In this document: piece by piece, positions 1 to 9,111 of the stretch
Layout: each line of letters begins with the position of its first letter
Numbering within the stretch: position 1 is the first letter of the stretch
Assembly (NCBI RefSeq): GCF_003634015.1
Contig: NZ_RBII01000001.1
Location: forward strand, 62,001 to 126,000
DNA length: 64,000 nt
Source: Litorimonas taeanensis
GTDB taxonomy: Bacteria > Pseudomonadota > Alphaproteobacteria > Caulobacterales > Maricaulaceae
Direction of reading: 5' to 3'
Position numbers and translations under genes: made by a program
The notes under the pieces: model-generated
The model's database searches: none
What the model was told of the DNA's origin: nothing
Seen by the model: the letters and a program-made list of their open reading frames with translations, nothing else

Positions 1-636
1 ACGGCTATCGGCCATAATGCGGTCGCCAGCTTGCGCCTGTCCAGTAAAGATAACGCCGCGCATACGTTTTTTAACTGTGGTCATACGTTTCATACGCGAG
101 ACAACTTCTTGACCGACAAAACACCCTTTTTGAAAGTTCACGCCGTTCATCAAATCCATATTAGCATCGGCGGGGAATGTCGTTTGAGTTTCAAAATCCC
201 ATTCGCTGTCCACTATGCCTAAGGATAATCTATGGGCGTTATAGTCGCTATCTGTTTCAGTTAGAGGCGTTGGCGTTATAAAGCGGTGTCCCAATGACGG
301 GTGACGCGGATCTGGATGCCCGAGCCTCTCCGTTTCGTCCCACAGGGCATAAACTTGAAAAAGTTCTGTTACATCCTCAATCGTGATGGGCGCGCGGAGG
401 CGATACATTTTCAGACGTTTAAAGAGGGCGTCTGAAAATTTAGTTGGTGTATCGATTAAAAAATCCGCTCCGTCTTTGGTCACAAAAAAATCGGCAATAA
501 TTTTCCCTTGAGGCGTTAGCAGCGCGGTAAAGGTTAAGTCGTCAGATAGAGTATTGGTAACAATACCCTCTAGCCAAGCCTGAACTCCCTCGCCAGAGAG
601 TTTGAATAGAGAGCGGTTCAATAGGGAGATAGACAT
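1..636 (-). CDS. ygfZ: YgfZ/GcvT-family folate-binding protein, 3' end missing
   Basis: The reading frame on the minus strand starts at 636 with MSISLLNRSLF and stays open to the left edge, so about 212 residues are present and the C-terminus is outside the window. Near residue 165 it carries the family signature KGCFVGQEVVSR (K-G-C-x-G-Q-E), the conserved cysteine loop of YgfZ/IBA57 proteins. These are aminomethyltransferase-like, tetrahydrofolate-binding proteins that assist maturation or repair of some Fe-S enzymes. No strong ribosome binding site is seen before the start. It is transcribed away from gdx across a gap of about 300 bp. Confidence 0.88.
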   Translation of the reverse strand, partial: MSISLLNRSLFKLSGEGVQAWLEGIVTNTLSDDLTFTALLTPQGKIIADFFVTKDGADFLIDTPTKFSDALFKRLKMYRLRAPITIEDVTELFQVYALWDETERLGHPDPRHPSLGHRFITPTPLTETDSDYNAHRLSLGIVDSEWDFETQTTFPADANMDLMNGVNFQKGCFVGQEVVSRMKRMTTVKKRMRGVIFTGQAQAGDRIMADSR

Positions 637-828
637 GACATGGATAAAGCATGATTTGGTATTTTGGGGAAGGGGGCAAACCCTTTGATTGCGGATCATA
701 AAACAGAGGTTATGTGGCGGCGGTTTAAACTTTCATGGGCCTTCGCGCGCCTTACGGCTCGCCGTCTGGGCCGAGCGAATTGCTTTTGCCTTATAAGAGG
801 GCATTTCACGCCCCCACTATAGAACGAC

Positions 829-859
829 TTGCGTAATTTCGTCTGACCACATATATAAT
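829..859 (+). promoter_or_regulatory. candidate promoter for the riboswitch-gdx transcript
   Basis: A good -10 hexamer (TATAAT, 854-859) lies just before the first riboswitch hairpin, with a weaker TTGCGT at 829-834 as a possible -35. The spacing of 19 bp is long. The position fits a transcript starting near 866, so that both riboswitch hairpins would be in the leader. This is inference from sequence only. Confidence 0.4.
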
Positions 860-870
860 CGCTAACGCCA

Positions 871-914
871 GTCAGGACGACCTGACATGAAAACGGCATT
901 CCTGGGACGACCCA
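871..914 (+). promoter_or_regulatory. guanidine-II (mini-ykkC) riboswitch
   Basis: Two small hairpins stand in tandem, each closed by the loop ACGA. The first is GTCAGG-ACGA-CCTGAC (871-886, loop 877-880). The second is TGGG-ACGA-CCCA (903-914, loop 907-910). Paired hairpins with ACGR loops just upstream of a Shine-Dalgarno sequence are the hallmark of the guanidine-II class, which binds guanidinium and turns on export genes. The ribosome binding site AGGAG (920-924) follows at once. CCTG at 901-904 can also pair with CAGG at 919-922, an alternative fold that would hide the ribosome binding site when the second hairpin is not formed. The downstream gene is a Gdx-type SMR exporter, the expected partner. 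Confidence 0.93.
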
Positions 915-930
915 AAAACAGGAGCCATTT

Positions 931-1248
931 ATGGCGTGGGTCTATTTACTTCTAGCAGGGTTATTGGAAACGGTTTGGTCGACAAGCCTTAAGCATAGTG
1001 CGGATAAAGGCAGCGTATTCTGGCTGTTTGTAACAGGCATTGCTATGATTGCGAGCTTACTGGCGCTTTATGCTGCGATGCGCAATCTACCGCTTGGTGT
1101 AGCTTATCCTATATGGACAGGTATTGGCTCAGTCAGTGCGATTGTGGTTGGAGTTTTTCTTTTTAAGGAAACTATCAATATATCAACGGTTATTGGTGTT
1201 TTGTTTTTAATAGTCGGTATGGGGTTGATCAGCCTTAAGGCCCATTAA
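931..1248 (+). CDS. gdx: SMR-family guanidinium exporter (Gdx/SugE)
   Basis: A 105-residue protein with four predicted membrane helices, the usual size for small multidrug resistance proteins. The conserved membrane glutamate is in LLETVW near residue 13, and the SugE/Gdx-type segment WTGIGSVSA lies near residue 62. Gdx proteins work as dual-topology dimers that exchange guanidinium for protons. Because the gene sits 17 bp after a guanidine-II riboswitch, the guanidinium exporter role is strongly favoured over a broad drug-export role. The start has an AGGAG ribosome binding site 6 bp upstream. Confidence 0.93.
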   Translation: MAWVYLLLAGLLETVWSTSLKHSADKGSVFWLFVTGIAMIASLLALYAAMRNLPLGVAYPIWTGIGSVSAIVVGVFLFKETINISTVIGVLFLIVGMGLISLKAH

Positions 1249-1309
1249 ATCTTGAGAGGGCGCCGTCATACGGACTCAGAATATGGACGCAGATTTAAAT
1301 GCCCAATAA

Positions 1310-1335
1310 AAAAGCCGCCCCGAGGGACGGCTTTT
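1310..1335 (-). terminator. rho-independent terminator after glnA, possibly bidirectional
   Basis: Between the convergent gdx and glnA genes is a GC-rich hairpin with stem AAAAGCCG/CGGCTTTT extended by a CCC/GGG pairing. It is flanked by A and T runs on both sides, so it can end transcripts from both directions. Read on the minus strand it finishes in a run of six U residues, 20 bp past the glnA stop. Confidence 0.85.
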
Positions 1336-1354
1336 CATTCGAAAGGCTATAAAC

Positions 1355-2773
1355 TTAGCACTTATAATACATGTCGAATTCAACCGGATGCGGGTGTAGT
1401 TGCAAACGGTGAACTTCTTCCATTTTAAGGTCGATATAGGCATCGATTTGGTCGTCATCAAAGACATTACCGGCCTTAAGGAAGTCACGATCAGCATCAA
1501 GAGATTCGAGCGCTTCACGAAGAGAGCCACAAACTTGTGGAATCTTTGAAGCTTCAGCAGGAGAAAGCTCGTACAAATCTTGATCCATTGGATCGCCAGG
1601 GTGGATTTTGTTTTTGATACCATCAAGACCAGCCATAAGAAGGGCTGTGTATGTCAAATATGGGTTACCCGCTGGATCTGGGAAGCGCACTTCTAGGCGC
1701 TTACCTTTTGGTGACGCTGTCCAAGGAATACGCACAGAAGCAGAGCGGTTACGGCTTGAGTAAGCCAACATAACTGGGGCTTCAAAACCCGGAACCAAAC
1801 GCTTGTAAGAGTTTGTTGATGCGTTAGCGAAGGCGTTAATCGCTTTAGCATGTTTAATGATACCACCGATATAATGTAAGCAGCTCTCTGAAAGGCCAGC
1901 ATATTCATCACCCGCAAAGAGTGGCTTTTTATCTTTCCAGATAGACATGTGAACGTGCATGCCTGTGCCGTTATCATTCCACATTGGCTTTGGCATAAAT
2001 GTCGCTGTTTTGCCGTAAGCATGCGCAACATTATGCACGAGATATTTATAAAGCTGCATATTGTCAGCCATAGTCAACAAAGTGTCGAACTGCATGCCAA
2101 GCTCGTGTTGTGCAGGTGCCACTTCGTGGTGATGTTTCTCAGGGCGAAGACCAAGCTCTTCCATGACAGAAATCATTTCAGAACGCATGTCTTGGCAAGA
2201 ATCAACAGGAGGAACTGGGAAGTAACCGCCTTTTGGTCCTGGGCGATGGCCCATATTGCCGCCTTGATACTGTGTACCTGTATTTTGCGGAAGTTCAGAC
2301 GAGTCGATTGAGTAACCTGTTACATTTTGGTCTGTATCCCAACGCACATCATCAAACACAAAAAATTCAGCTTCTGGTCCAAAGAAAACGTCGTCGCCGA
2401 CTTTGGCAGAACGCATATATTCTTCGGCGGCTTTCGCTGTACCGCGTGGGTCACGGTTATAGGCTGAGCCATCATCAGGTTCTAAAACGTCACAGAAAAT
2501 AGCCAGTGTATCTTGCTGATAGAATGGGTCCATTTTAGCTGTTGAAGCGTCTGGAAGAAGAACCATGTCAGATTCATTAATGTCTTTCCAACCCGAAATT
2601 GACGAGCCGTCAAACATAGTACCGTCTGTAAACAGATCTTCGTCTACGAGATCCGTGTGGAACGTTACATGTTGCATCTTGCCGCGTGGGTCGGTGAAAC
2701 GAAGGTCGACGAATTTAATATCATCGTCCTTAATTTGTTTCAGTAGTTTTTCAGTATCTGACATTTTTCCCAT
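1355..2773 (-). CDS. glnA: glutamine synthetase, type I
   Basis: A 472-residue enzyme of the normal GSI-beta length that joins ammonia to glutamate with ATP in the cytoplasm, forming a dodecamer. Visible landmarks are the beta-grasp start with FDGSSI near residue 55, the metal and ATP segment GPEAEFF, the [10 protein letters not shown] block, and the adenylylation loop [10 protein letters not shown] that retains the target tyrosine. This implies control by GlnE/GlnD together with the neighbouring PII protein. An alternative ATG lies three codons in (2764). It follows glnB with a 39-bp gap, the common glnB-glnA operon. Confidence 0.97.
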   Translation of the reverse strand: MGKMSDTEKLLKQIKDDDIKFVDLRFTDPRGKMQHVTFHTDLVDEDLFTDGTMFDGSSISGWKDINESDMVLLPDASTAKMDPFYQQDTLAIFCDVLEPDDGSAYNRDPRGTAKAAEEYMRSAKVGDDVFFGPEAEFFVFDDVRWDTDQNVTGYSIDSSELPQNTGTQYQGGNMGHRPGPKGGYFPVPPVDSCQDMRSEMISVMEELGLRPEKHHHEVAPAQHELGMQFDTLLTMADNMQLYKYLVHNVAHAYGKTATFMPKPMWNDNGTGMHVHMSIWKDKKPLFAGDEYAGLSESCLHYIGGIIKHAKAINAFANASTNSYKRLVPGFEAPVMLAYSSRNRSASVRIPWTASPKGKRLEVRFPDPAGNPYLTYTALLMAGLDGIKNKIHPGDPMDQDLYELSPAEASKIPQVCGSLREALESLDADRDFLKAGNVFDDDQIDAYIDLKMEEVHRLQLHPHPVEFDMYYKC

Positions 2774-2812
2774 TTTCCTTATATAGTGTGTCTGATGTTA
2801 GGTTGAGGATTG

Positions 2813-3175
<363 letters not shown>

Positions 3176-3232
3176 TTAAAAGGTTCATGCAAGGCTAATG
3201 GCCTAGAGTCGATATTCCGCAAATCTATCCCT

Positions 3233-3254
3233 GCGAACAACATAATCTGTTCGC
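3233..3254. promoter_or_regulatory. inverted repeat GCGAACA-N8-TGTTCGC, candidate operator
   Basis: Two perfect 7-bp arms separated by 8 bp form a dyad in the glnB-maeB gap, about 80 bp upstream of glnB and 300 bp upstream of maeB. The TGTTCGC arm recurs three more times before maeB. The protein that would bind is unknown. Confidence 0.4.
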
Positions 3255-3399
3255 TAGATTGCACATAAATGTAGCGCTTGTGCAATGGTGCGCCCAAAAT
3301 TTATGCGCTAATCTCTGTAATATTGCCTAGGATAAAGCATTGCGTAGGGCGAACAACAGTTTAAACAGCACGCATCATGGCCTTTCTCGGTCACGCCTA

Positions 3400-3418
3400 T
3401 GTTCGCGACTGCAGTTCA
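3400..3418 (+). repeat. 19-bp direct repeat, copy 1
   Basis: TGTTCGCGACTGCAGTTCA occurs here and again at 3516-3534, exactly 116 bp apart, both upstream of maeB. Each copy is followed within about 8 bp by a GGAGA ribosome-binding-like sequence, which suggests a duplicated control element. Confidence 0.8.
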
Positions 3419-3515
3419 TAGGGGGAGAAATGGTGATGATGAAAGTCGACCTACTTTTAAAATTAGGGTCAGCCACCGCGTCAAATTTGGCGCTAATATT
3501 AAATCACAAACTGAT

Positions 3516-3534
3516 TGTTCGCGACTGCAGTTCA
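3516..3534 (+). repeat. 19-bp direct repeat, copy 2
   Basis: Identical to the copy at 3400-3418. This copy ends 6 bp before the GGAG ribosome binding site of maeB, so a protein bound here could block translation or transcription of maeB. Confidence 0.8.
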
Positions 3535-3550
3535 ATCAGCGGAGATAAAC

Positions 3551-5845
3551 GTGAAAAAACTTACACCTCGCCCCCCTAAAAAGCCTTTTATTACGGACCA
3601 ACAAGCGCTGGATTTCCATTCCAAGCCTACGCCCGGGAAACTTGCCCTTCAGCCGACCAAACCCATGGCCACACAAAGAGATCTCTCTTTGGCCTATTCG
3701 CCCGGCGTTGCCGTCCCTGTTGAAGCCATCGCGGCCAACCCTGATACGGTTTATGATTATACGTCCAAAGGTAATATGGTGGCCGTAATATCAAACGGCA
3801 CCGCGATTCTTGGTCTCGGAAATTTGGGGGCTATGGCGTCAAAACCTGTGATGGAAGGGAAATCCGTCCTTTTCAAACGTTTCGCCGATATTGATAGTTT
3901 CGATATCGAGGTCGAGGAAGAAGACGCCACGAAATTCATTGAGTGTGTGCAGCGTTTCGGCAACACATTTGGCGGCATTAACCTCGAAGATATCGGCTCG
4001 CCTGAATGTTTTATCATCGAGCAAGAGCTACGTGATAAGCTTGATATTCCTGTTTTTCATGATGACCAACACGGTACGGCGATTATTGCGACGGCGGGCC
4101 TTATTAATGCTTGTCATCTGACAGGCCGTAAGTTTGAAGATTTAAAACTCGTGCTTTCTGGGGCGGGCGCAGCGGGGCTTTCTGTTCTAAACCTGGTTAA
4201 ACGTCTCGGCGTGAAAGATGAAAACGCCATTGTAGTCGATAGCCGCGGGGTTATTTATCAAGGCCGCACAGAATATATGGATCAATGGAAAGCACCGCAT
4301 GCGGTGAAAACAGATAAGCGGACATTGGCCGAAGCCATAGAAGGTGCCGACGTCTTTTTCGGATTATCCGTTGCGGGTATTGTCAGCAAAGAAATGGTGG
4401 CCTCGATGGCGCCCAATCCGATTATCTTTGCGATGGCGAATCCAGACCCAGAGATTTTGCCTGAATTAATCAAAGAAGTTCGTGATGACGCGATTATCGC
4501 CACGGGACGTTCTGATTACCCAAACCAAGTCAATAATGTGCTTGGCTTCCCTTATATCTTCCGCGGTGCGCTTGATGTGCGAGCGCGAAATGTGAACGAG
4601 GAAATGAAGCTCGCTTGCGCGCAGGCGCTTGCCGATTTGGCACGCCAAGACGTTCCCGAAGAAGTGGCGGCCGCTTATCATGGCGCGCGTCCTTCATATG
4701 GACCTGACTATATTATTCCTGCGCCATTTGACCCGCGTCTTATTTCTGAAATTCCGCCTTATGTGGCGCAAGCGGCGATGGACACAGGCGTGGCGCGTAA
4801 GCCGATTGAAGATATGGACGCTTACCGTAAATCTTTGGCCAGACGCCAAGATCCTACAGCGGCTATTTTACAAGGTATTACCGCGTCTGTTCAATCCGAG
4901 CCAAAGACAATTGTCTTTGCCGAAGGCGAGGAACCTGCTGTTATCCGTGCAGCCCAAGCTTTCCAGCAACGGGGTCTTGGTAAAGCAATTCTGATTGGCC
5001 GAGAGAAACCTATTTATGATAATATGAAGCTTTTGGGTATTGAAAAGCCTGAGAGCTTAACCGTGTTGAATGCGCGTCTATTCGATAGAAATGCGGAATT
5101 TACCGAGCATCTTTATAGCAAGCTACAGCGCAAAGGTTTTTTGCGGCGTGATGCGCAGCGATTGGTCAATAATGATCGAAATGTATTCTCGGCGCTCTTG
5201 CTTCATCACGGCCTTGGCGATGGCATGGTCACAGGGGTCACACGGAGCTATGATATTGCCTTGAATGATGTAAAAATGGTTCTGGGTCATGTCGGTCATG
5301 AACGGACAATGGGTGTGAGCGTTGTCGTCAATAAGAGCCGGACGCTCTTTATCTCAGACACCAATGTCACCGAATTGCCGACAGCCGAAGACTTGGCTGA
5401 TATTGCCGAATCAACGGCCCATTTCGCCCGTCAATTTGGATTCGATCCGCGCGTGGCGTTTCTATCTTATTCTACTTTTGGAAACCCGGTTGGCGAGCGC
5501 ATGCAAAAAGTGCGTGAGGCTGTACGTATTCTGGACGGCAGAGACGTTAACTTTGAATATGAAGGCGATATTGCTGCGGATGTGGCACTTGATCCTATGC
5601 ATGTGCTAACTTATCCATTCTCGCGCCTGACAAGTGCAGCGAATGTCTTGGTGATGCCAGCCATTCATTCAGCGTCTATCTCGACGAAACTTCTTGATTC
5701 TGTCGGCGGTGCAACTGTGCTCGGGCCGTTCCTAACAGGACTTGAAAAACCTGTTCAGATATGTTCGCTTGGCGCTACGGCCTCTGAGATTGCTCAGATG
5801 GCGACCCTTGCGGCCTATGCGCCGTCTCACCGCGAAGAGATCTAA
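3551..5845 (+). CDS. maeB: NADP-type malic enzyme with phosphotransacetylase-like domain
   Basis: Converts malate to pyruvate and CO2. The GTG at 3551 is preferred because GGAG lies 6 bp upstream and the protein then begins MKKLTPRPP; it is 764 residues, close to the 759 of E. coli MaeB. The malic domain is at about 15-160, with SLAYSPGVAVP and the catalytic DDQHGTA; the NAD(P)-binding domain is at about 165-400, with GAGAAGLS; a PTA/PTB domain fills about 435-760. In this family the PTA part is thought to bind effectors such as acetyl-CoA rather than catalyse. The MATE gene follows after 3 bp, so they may share a transcript. Confidence 0.95.
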   Translation: MKKLTPRPPKKPFITDQQALDFHSKPTPGKLALQPTKPMATQRDLSLAYSPGVAVPVEAIAANPDTVYDYTSKGNMVAVISNGTAILGLGNLGAMASKPVMEGKSVLFKRFADIDSFDIEVEEEDATKFIECVQRFGNTFGGINLEDIGSPECFIIEQELRDKLDIPVFHDDQHGTAIIATAGLINACHLTGRKFEDLKLVLSGAGAAGLSVLNLVKRLGVKDENAIVVDSRGVIYQGRTEYMDQWKAPHAVKTDKRTLAEAIEGADVFFGLSVAGIVSKEMVASMAPNPIIFAMANPDPEILPELIKEVRDDAIIATGRSDYPNQVNNVLGFPYIFRGALDVRARNVNEEMKLACAQALADLARQDVPEEVAAAYHGARPSYGPDYIIPAPFDPRLISEIPPYVAQAAMDTGVARKPIEDMDAYRKSLARRQDPTAAILQGITASVQSEPKTIVFAEGEEPAVIRAAQAFQQRGLGKAILIGREKPIYDNMKLLGIEKPESLTVLNARLFDRNAEFTEHLYSKLQRKGFLRRDAQRLVNNDRNVFSALLLHHGLGDGMVTGVTRSYDIALNDVKMVLGHVGHERTMGVSVVVNKSRTLFISDTNVTELPTAEDLADIAESTAHFARQFGFDPRVAFLSYSTFGNPVGERMQKVREAVRILDGRDVNFEYEGDIAADVALDPMHVLTYPFSRLTSAANVLVMPAIHSASISTKLLDSVGGATVLGPFLTGLEKPVQICSLGATASEIAQMATLAAYAPSHREEI

Positions 5846-5848
5846 CAT

Positions 5849-7228
5849 TTGGCTAATACTGCCCGTACGAATGTCCTAGAAGGTTCGATACCCCGACATA
5901 TTTTCCGTATGTGGGGGCCTTTTTCGATTGCGGTAATCGCTCTTATCTCAACGGGTATCGTTGATACGATTTATCTTGGCCGTCTATCAGATCCCTCGCG
6001 GCCCAGATTGGCGATTATGGCTTTGGCGGCATTAACGTTCGCTTTCCCGCTTACCTTTATTGGTAATAGCGCTAATATCGGCTTAGGGGCGGGTACGATG
6101 TCAGCCGTTTCACGGGCCAAAGGCGCAGGAGACGAAGAGCGCGCAAGCCGTCATGGTGCGGCGGCTATTTTATTGGCCCTATGCCTGATGACCGTCTTGA
6201 TAAGTTTGATGTTACTGGCTGCCCCGCATATTTTACCCCTAATGGGGGCAAGCGGCGAGGTGAAGGACATGGCGCTTAGCTATCTCATGATCTCATTGCC
6301 GGGCCTTGGAATCGTTTCAATTGCGAGTATGAGCAATAATATATTGCGAGCGAGCGGCGAAGCAGTTCTGCCAAGCGCAATTATGATTTCTGGCGCCGTC
6401 ATAAACATAATACTCGATCCATTTTTGATTTTCGGCTGGGGACCGTTCCCGCGCATGGAAATTCAAGGCGCCGCCATTGCGACTCTAACAGGGAATTGCT
6501 TTGGCGCTATTTTTGGTTTTTGCGTTGTCTTATTTCATCGCAAAGCTATTTCATTTGCTGAAATGACCTGGGGGTCGTTAAAACGGGCTTGGCGAATTAT
6601 TGGCGCCGTGGGGATACCTGCCGCGATGACGAATATGGTTGTACCGATTGCGACTGCCTTGGCCGTAGCGGTCTTAGGTTTGTCCTTAGCCGAAGCCGAT
6701 GTGGCCGCCTTTGGTGTGGCGAGTCGGGCAGAGTTGATGTCTATCGGCATGCTTTATGCGCTTTCCGCCTGTATTGGGGCTATTACAGGCCGTAATGGCG
6801 GGGCGGGACGAACAGAGCGTGTGCGAGAGGCCTTTCGAGTGTGCTACTTGGTTTGCATCATCTGGAGTACAATCATGGCCATAATTATGGCGTTATTTGC
6901 GCCGCAAATAGCCGGTATGTTCACGCGAGATATTATCTTAATTGAAAAAATCACGCCCTATCTGTTTATTGTGCCTATCACTCTATCTGGATATGGCTTT
7001 GTGTTTATCAGTGCCGCTGGCCTAAATGCGCTAGGGCGTCCGATTTACGGCCTTGTTTATACGATTATTCGCTCTTTGCTCTTATATGTTGGTTTCATTT
7101 TTATTGGGGTGCAAATCGGCGGATTAACGGGAGCATATTTCGGTGTGGCGGCCGCAAATATAGTCTCAGGCGCGATTGCGATATTCTGGACCATGAAACA
7201 TGTGCCAATGAGCGCAAAAGAGAGTTGA
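5849..7228 (+). CDS. MATE-family efflux transporter
   Basis: A 459-residue membrane protein with about 12 predicted helices in two similar halves, typical of MATE exporters that expel organic cations or metabolites using a Na+ or proton gradient. The N-terminal half has IPRHIFRMWGPFSIAVIAL and the central part has GAVINIILDP, which is typical of MatE domains. The likely start is TTG, 3 bp after maeB, with a weak GAAGAGA upstream; an ATG about 20 codons in is the alternative. Substrate cannot be read from the sequence. Confidence 0.85.
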   Translation: MANTARTNVLEGSIPRHIFRMWGPFSIAVIALISTGIVDTIYLGRLSDPSRPRLAIMALAALTFAFPLTFIGNSANIGLGAGTMSAVSRAKGAGDEERASRHGAAAILLALCLMTVLISLMLLAAPHILPLMGASGEVKDMALSYLMISLPGLGIVSIASMSNNILRASGEAVLPSAIMISGAVINIILDPFLIFGWGPFPRMEIQGAAIATLTGNCFGAIFGFCVVLFHRKAISFAEMTWGSLKRAWRIIGAVGIPAAMTNMVVPIATALAVAVLGLSLAEADVAAFGVASRAELMSIGMLYALSACIGAITGRNGGAGRTERVREAFRVCYLVCIIWSTIMAIIMALFAPQIAGMFTRDIILIEKITPYLFIVPITLSGYGFVFISAAGLNALGRPIYGLVYTIIRSLLLYVGFIFIGVQIGGLTGAYFGVAAANIVSGAIAIFWTMKHVPMSAKES

Positions 7229-7279
7229 CGTAGGCGGAATCAGCGGCTAATGCGCGCCTCCTACTTTATAGTACATCGT

Positions 7280-7364
7280 GCGGGTGTGGCGGAATTGGTA
7301 GACGCGCCAGATTTAGGTTCTGGTATCGAGAGATGTGAAGGTTCAAGTCCTTTCACCCGTACCA
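7280..7364 (+). tRNA. tRNA-Leu, anticodon TAG
   Basis: A complete cloverleaf of 85 nt. The acceptor stem GCGGGTG pairs with CACCCGT, followed by discriminator A and an encoded CCA. The anticodon stem is CCAGA/TCTGG with loop TTTAGGT, giving anticodon TAG, which reads CUA-type leucine codons. The T-arm GTTCAAGTC is standard, and a long variable arm, expected for leucine, is present. Confidence 0.96.
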
Positions 7365-7527
7365 TTTTTAACAATATTGAAGCTGAGTAAATTTGCGGCC
7401 AAGAGCGTTCGCTCTGCTGTCTGGTTATCTTTTTGCATTAGGTAAATCTCTCCTCTGTTATTTCTGTTTTTGTTTATAGTGCATTTGCCTATAGTTTCAT
7501 TTCCAACAGGTTCCTTGCGTGGTGCAT

Positions 7528-9072
7528 ATGAAAAACCTTCTCCTAACTTTGATGCTGACCTTAATAGGCGTTCCGCAATTGGCGTGGGGGCAGGTGTCGC
7601 CTTCTGAGGCGGGTGCAAAGCCTAGCGTTGTGATACAGGCTCCTAAACCGCTTGCTCCACAGGCGACGGCTAAGTTTTACTCTCAGCAGACAGAAAAACG
7701 GATTTGGACAGAGCCAGCAAATTTTCAGGCCCTAATACAGGCCTTAGAGGGGCTAGACGCCCATGGTCTGTCATCAGCCCATTATCATTTAACGGCGTTG
7801 AAATCTTTACCCGAAGGAGATGACAGAGACAGGCTCGCGACCGACGCTTGGTTTTCCGCGGCGGCTCATATGTTATATGGTAAGCTAAACCCTATTAGCC
7901 TTGAGCCTGACTGGACAGCGGCGCGGCGCGAAGCCGATTTACCACTCGCTTTGACAAAGGCATTATCTGAGAATTCTATTCTTGAAAGCTTGGAGGCTTT
8001 CGCGCCGAAACAGGCAAGCTATACAGCCCTAAAGGCTGAATTGGCGGCATTGAAGCTAGAGGCTCAGAAACCCCAAACGCGTATTGCTTTGGGAGAAGCT
8101 TTGAAAGCCTCTATGCAAAATGATCGCGTGTCGTCGTTACAAGCACGGCTGATAGAGCTTGGTTATTTGCCTGATGCTGCGCAAAATGGGATTATGGATG
8201 AACAGACGGTAGACGCTGTTAAAGCCTTTCAGCGAGCGTCAGAATTGGATGATGACGGCGTAGCAGGCCCCGCGACAGTGAAAGCCTTGAATCGCGGATA
8301 TACGGATAAGATCAATCAACTGCGTTTGAATATGGAACGCTGGCGTTGGTTGCCAGAGGATTTGGGTAAACGCCATCTACGCGCCAATATAGCGGCCTTT
8401 ACAGTCGAGGCATGGAATAATGGATCTATTGAACGGACGCATTTGACCATAGTAGGAAAACCCTATCGAAAAACGCCTGTATTTTCTGATAGTGTTGAGT
8501 ATTTGGTGATTAACCCGTGGTGGGAAACGCCCCATTCTTTGGCGACTCGGGATAAATTACCTTTATTTCGCAAAGATCCCGCTGCGGTAAAACGGCTAGG
8601 GTTCCAAATCCTTGATCGTAGCGGCAATATTGTGTCCTCTGATACAATTGACTGGAACGCGGTTTCCCCTAGTCAATTCCCCTATAGAATTCGTCAGGCG
8701 CCAGGGGATCAGAATGCTTTGGGGCAGGTGAAAATCATGTTCCCTAATATTCACAATGTTTATTTGCATGACACGCCGACGCGCGGTTTATTTTCTCAAA
8801 GACAGAGAGCCTTTTCGTCAGGATGTTTGCGAACCGAGAATCCATTGGATCTCGCGGCTTGGTTAATGTCGGGGACAGAGTGGACGCGAGAGAAAATTGA
8901 CAATGTCGTCGCAAATGGAAAAGAAACGCGCATCACCTTGCCGCAAACAGTGCCCGTACATATATTATATTTTACGGCTGTGAGCGAAGGCGATGCCGGA
9001 ATTCGTTATCTGGACGATATTTACGACAGAGACGCTAAAGTTTTAGCCGCGCTTGATTCTAAACCCTCTTAA
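7528..9072 (+). CDS. L,D-transpeptidase, YcbB/LdtD type
   Basis: A periplasmic enzyme that makes 3-3 cross-links in peptidoglycan. A signal peptide of about 22 residues ends LAWG. An N-terminal scaffold region follows, then a peptidoglycan-binding repeat near residues 200-255 (QARLIELGYLPD), then a YkuD catalytic domain with HDTPTRGLF and SSGCLR, where His and Cys are the active-site residues. At about 514 residues it is somewhat shorter than E. coli LdtD (615). An in-frame GTG at 7519 has a better-spaced AGG and could be the true start. The M15-type gene downstream mirrors the ycbB-ycbK pair of E. coli. Confidence 0.92.
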   Translation: MKNLLLTLMLTLIGVPQLAWGQVSPSEAGAKPSVVIQAPKPLAPQATAKFYSQQTEKRIWTEPANFQALIQALEGLDAHGLSSAHYHLTALKSLPEGDDRDRLATDAWFSAAAHMLYGKLNPISLEPDWTAARREADLPLALTKALSENSILESLEAFAPKQASYTALKAELAALKLEAQKPQTRIALGEALKASMQNDRVSSLQARLIELGYLPDAAQNGIMDEQTVDAVKAFQRASELDDDGVAGPATVKALNRGYTDKINQLRLNMERWRWLPEDLGKRHLRANIAAFTVEAWNNGSIERTHLTIVGKPYRKTPVFSDSVEYLVINPWWETPHSLATRDKLPLFRKDPAAVKRLGFQILDRSGNIVSSDTIDWNAVSPSQFPYRIRQAPGDQNALGQVKIMFPNIHNVYLHDTPTRGLFSQRQRAFSSGCLRTENPLDLAAWLMSGTEWTREKIDNVVANGKETRITLPQTVPVHILYFTAVSEGDAGIRYLDDIYDRDAKVLAALDSKPS

Positions 9073-9111
9073 TTCTCTATACGAGATTTATCCGAAAAGG
9101 ATTTTGCCCGA

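Noticed and set aside
1949-2502. Open frames on the plus strand over glnA
   Set aside because: They are antisense shadows of glnA with cysteine- and histidine-rich composition and no ribosome binding site.
3181-3210. Possible sigma-54 promoter for glnB (minus strand GGCC...TTGCA)
   Set aside because: The GG and GC dinucleotides are 11 bp apart instead of the required 10, so it does not meet the consensus.
7402-7415. AGAGCG-TT-CGCTCT palindrome after tRNA-Leu as its terminator
   Set aside because: The stem is short and the T-run comes 13 bp later; too weak to call.
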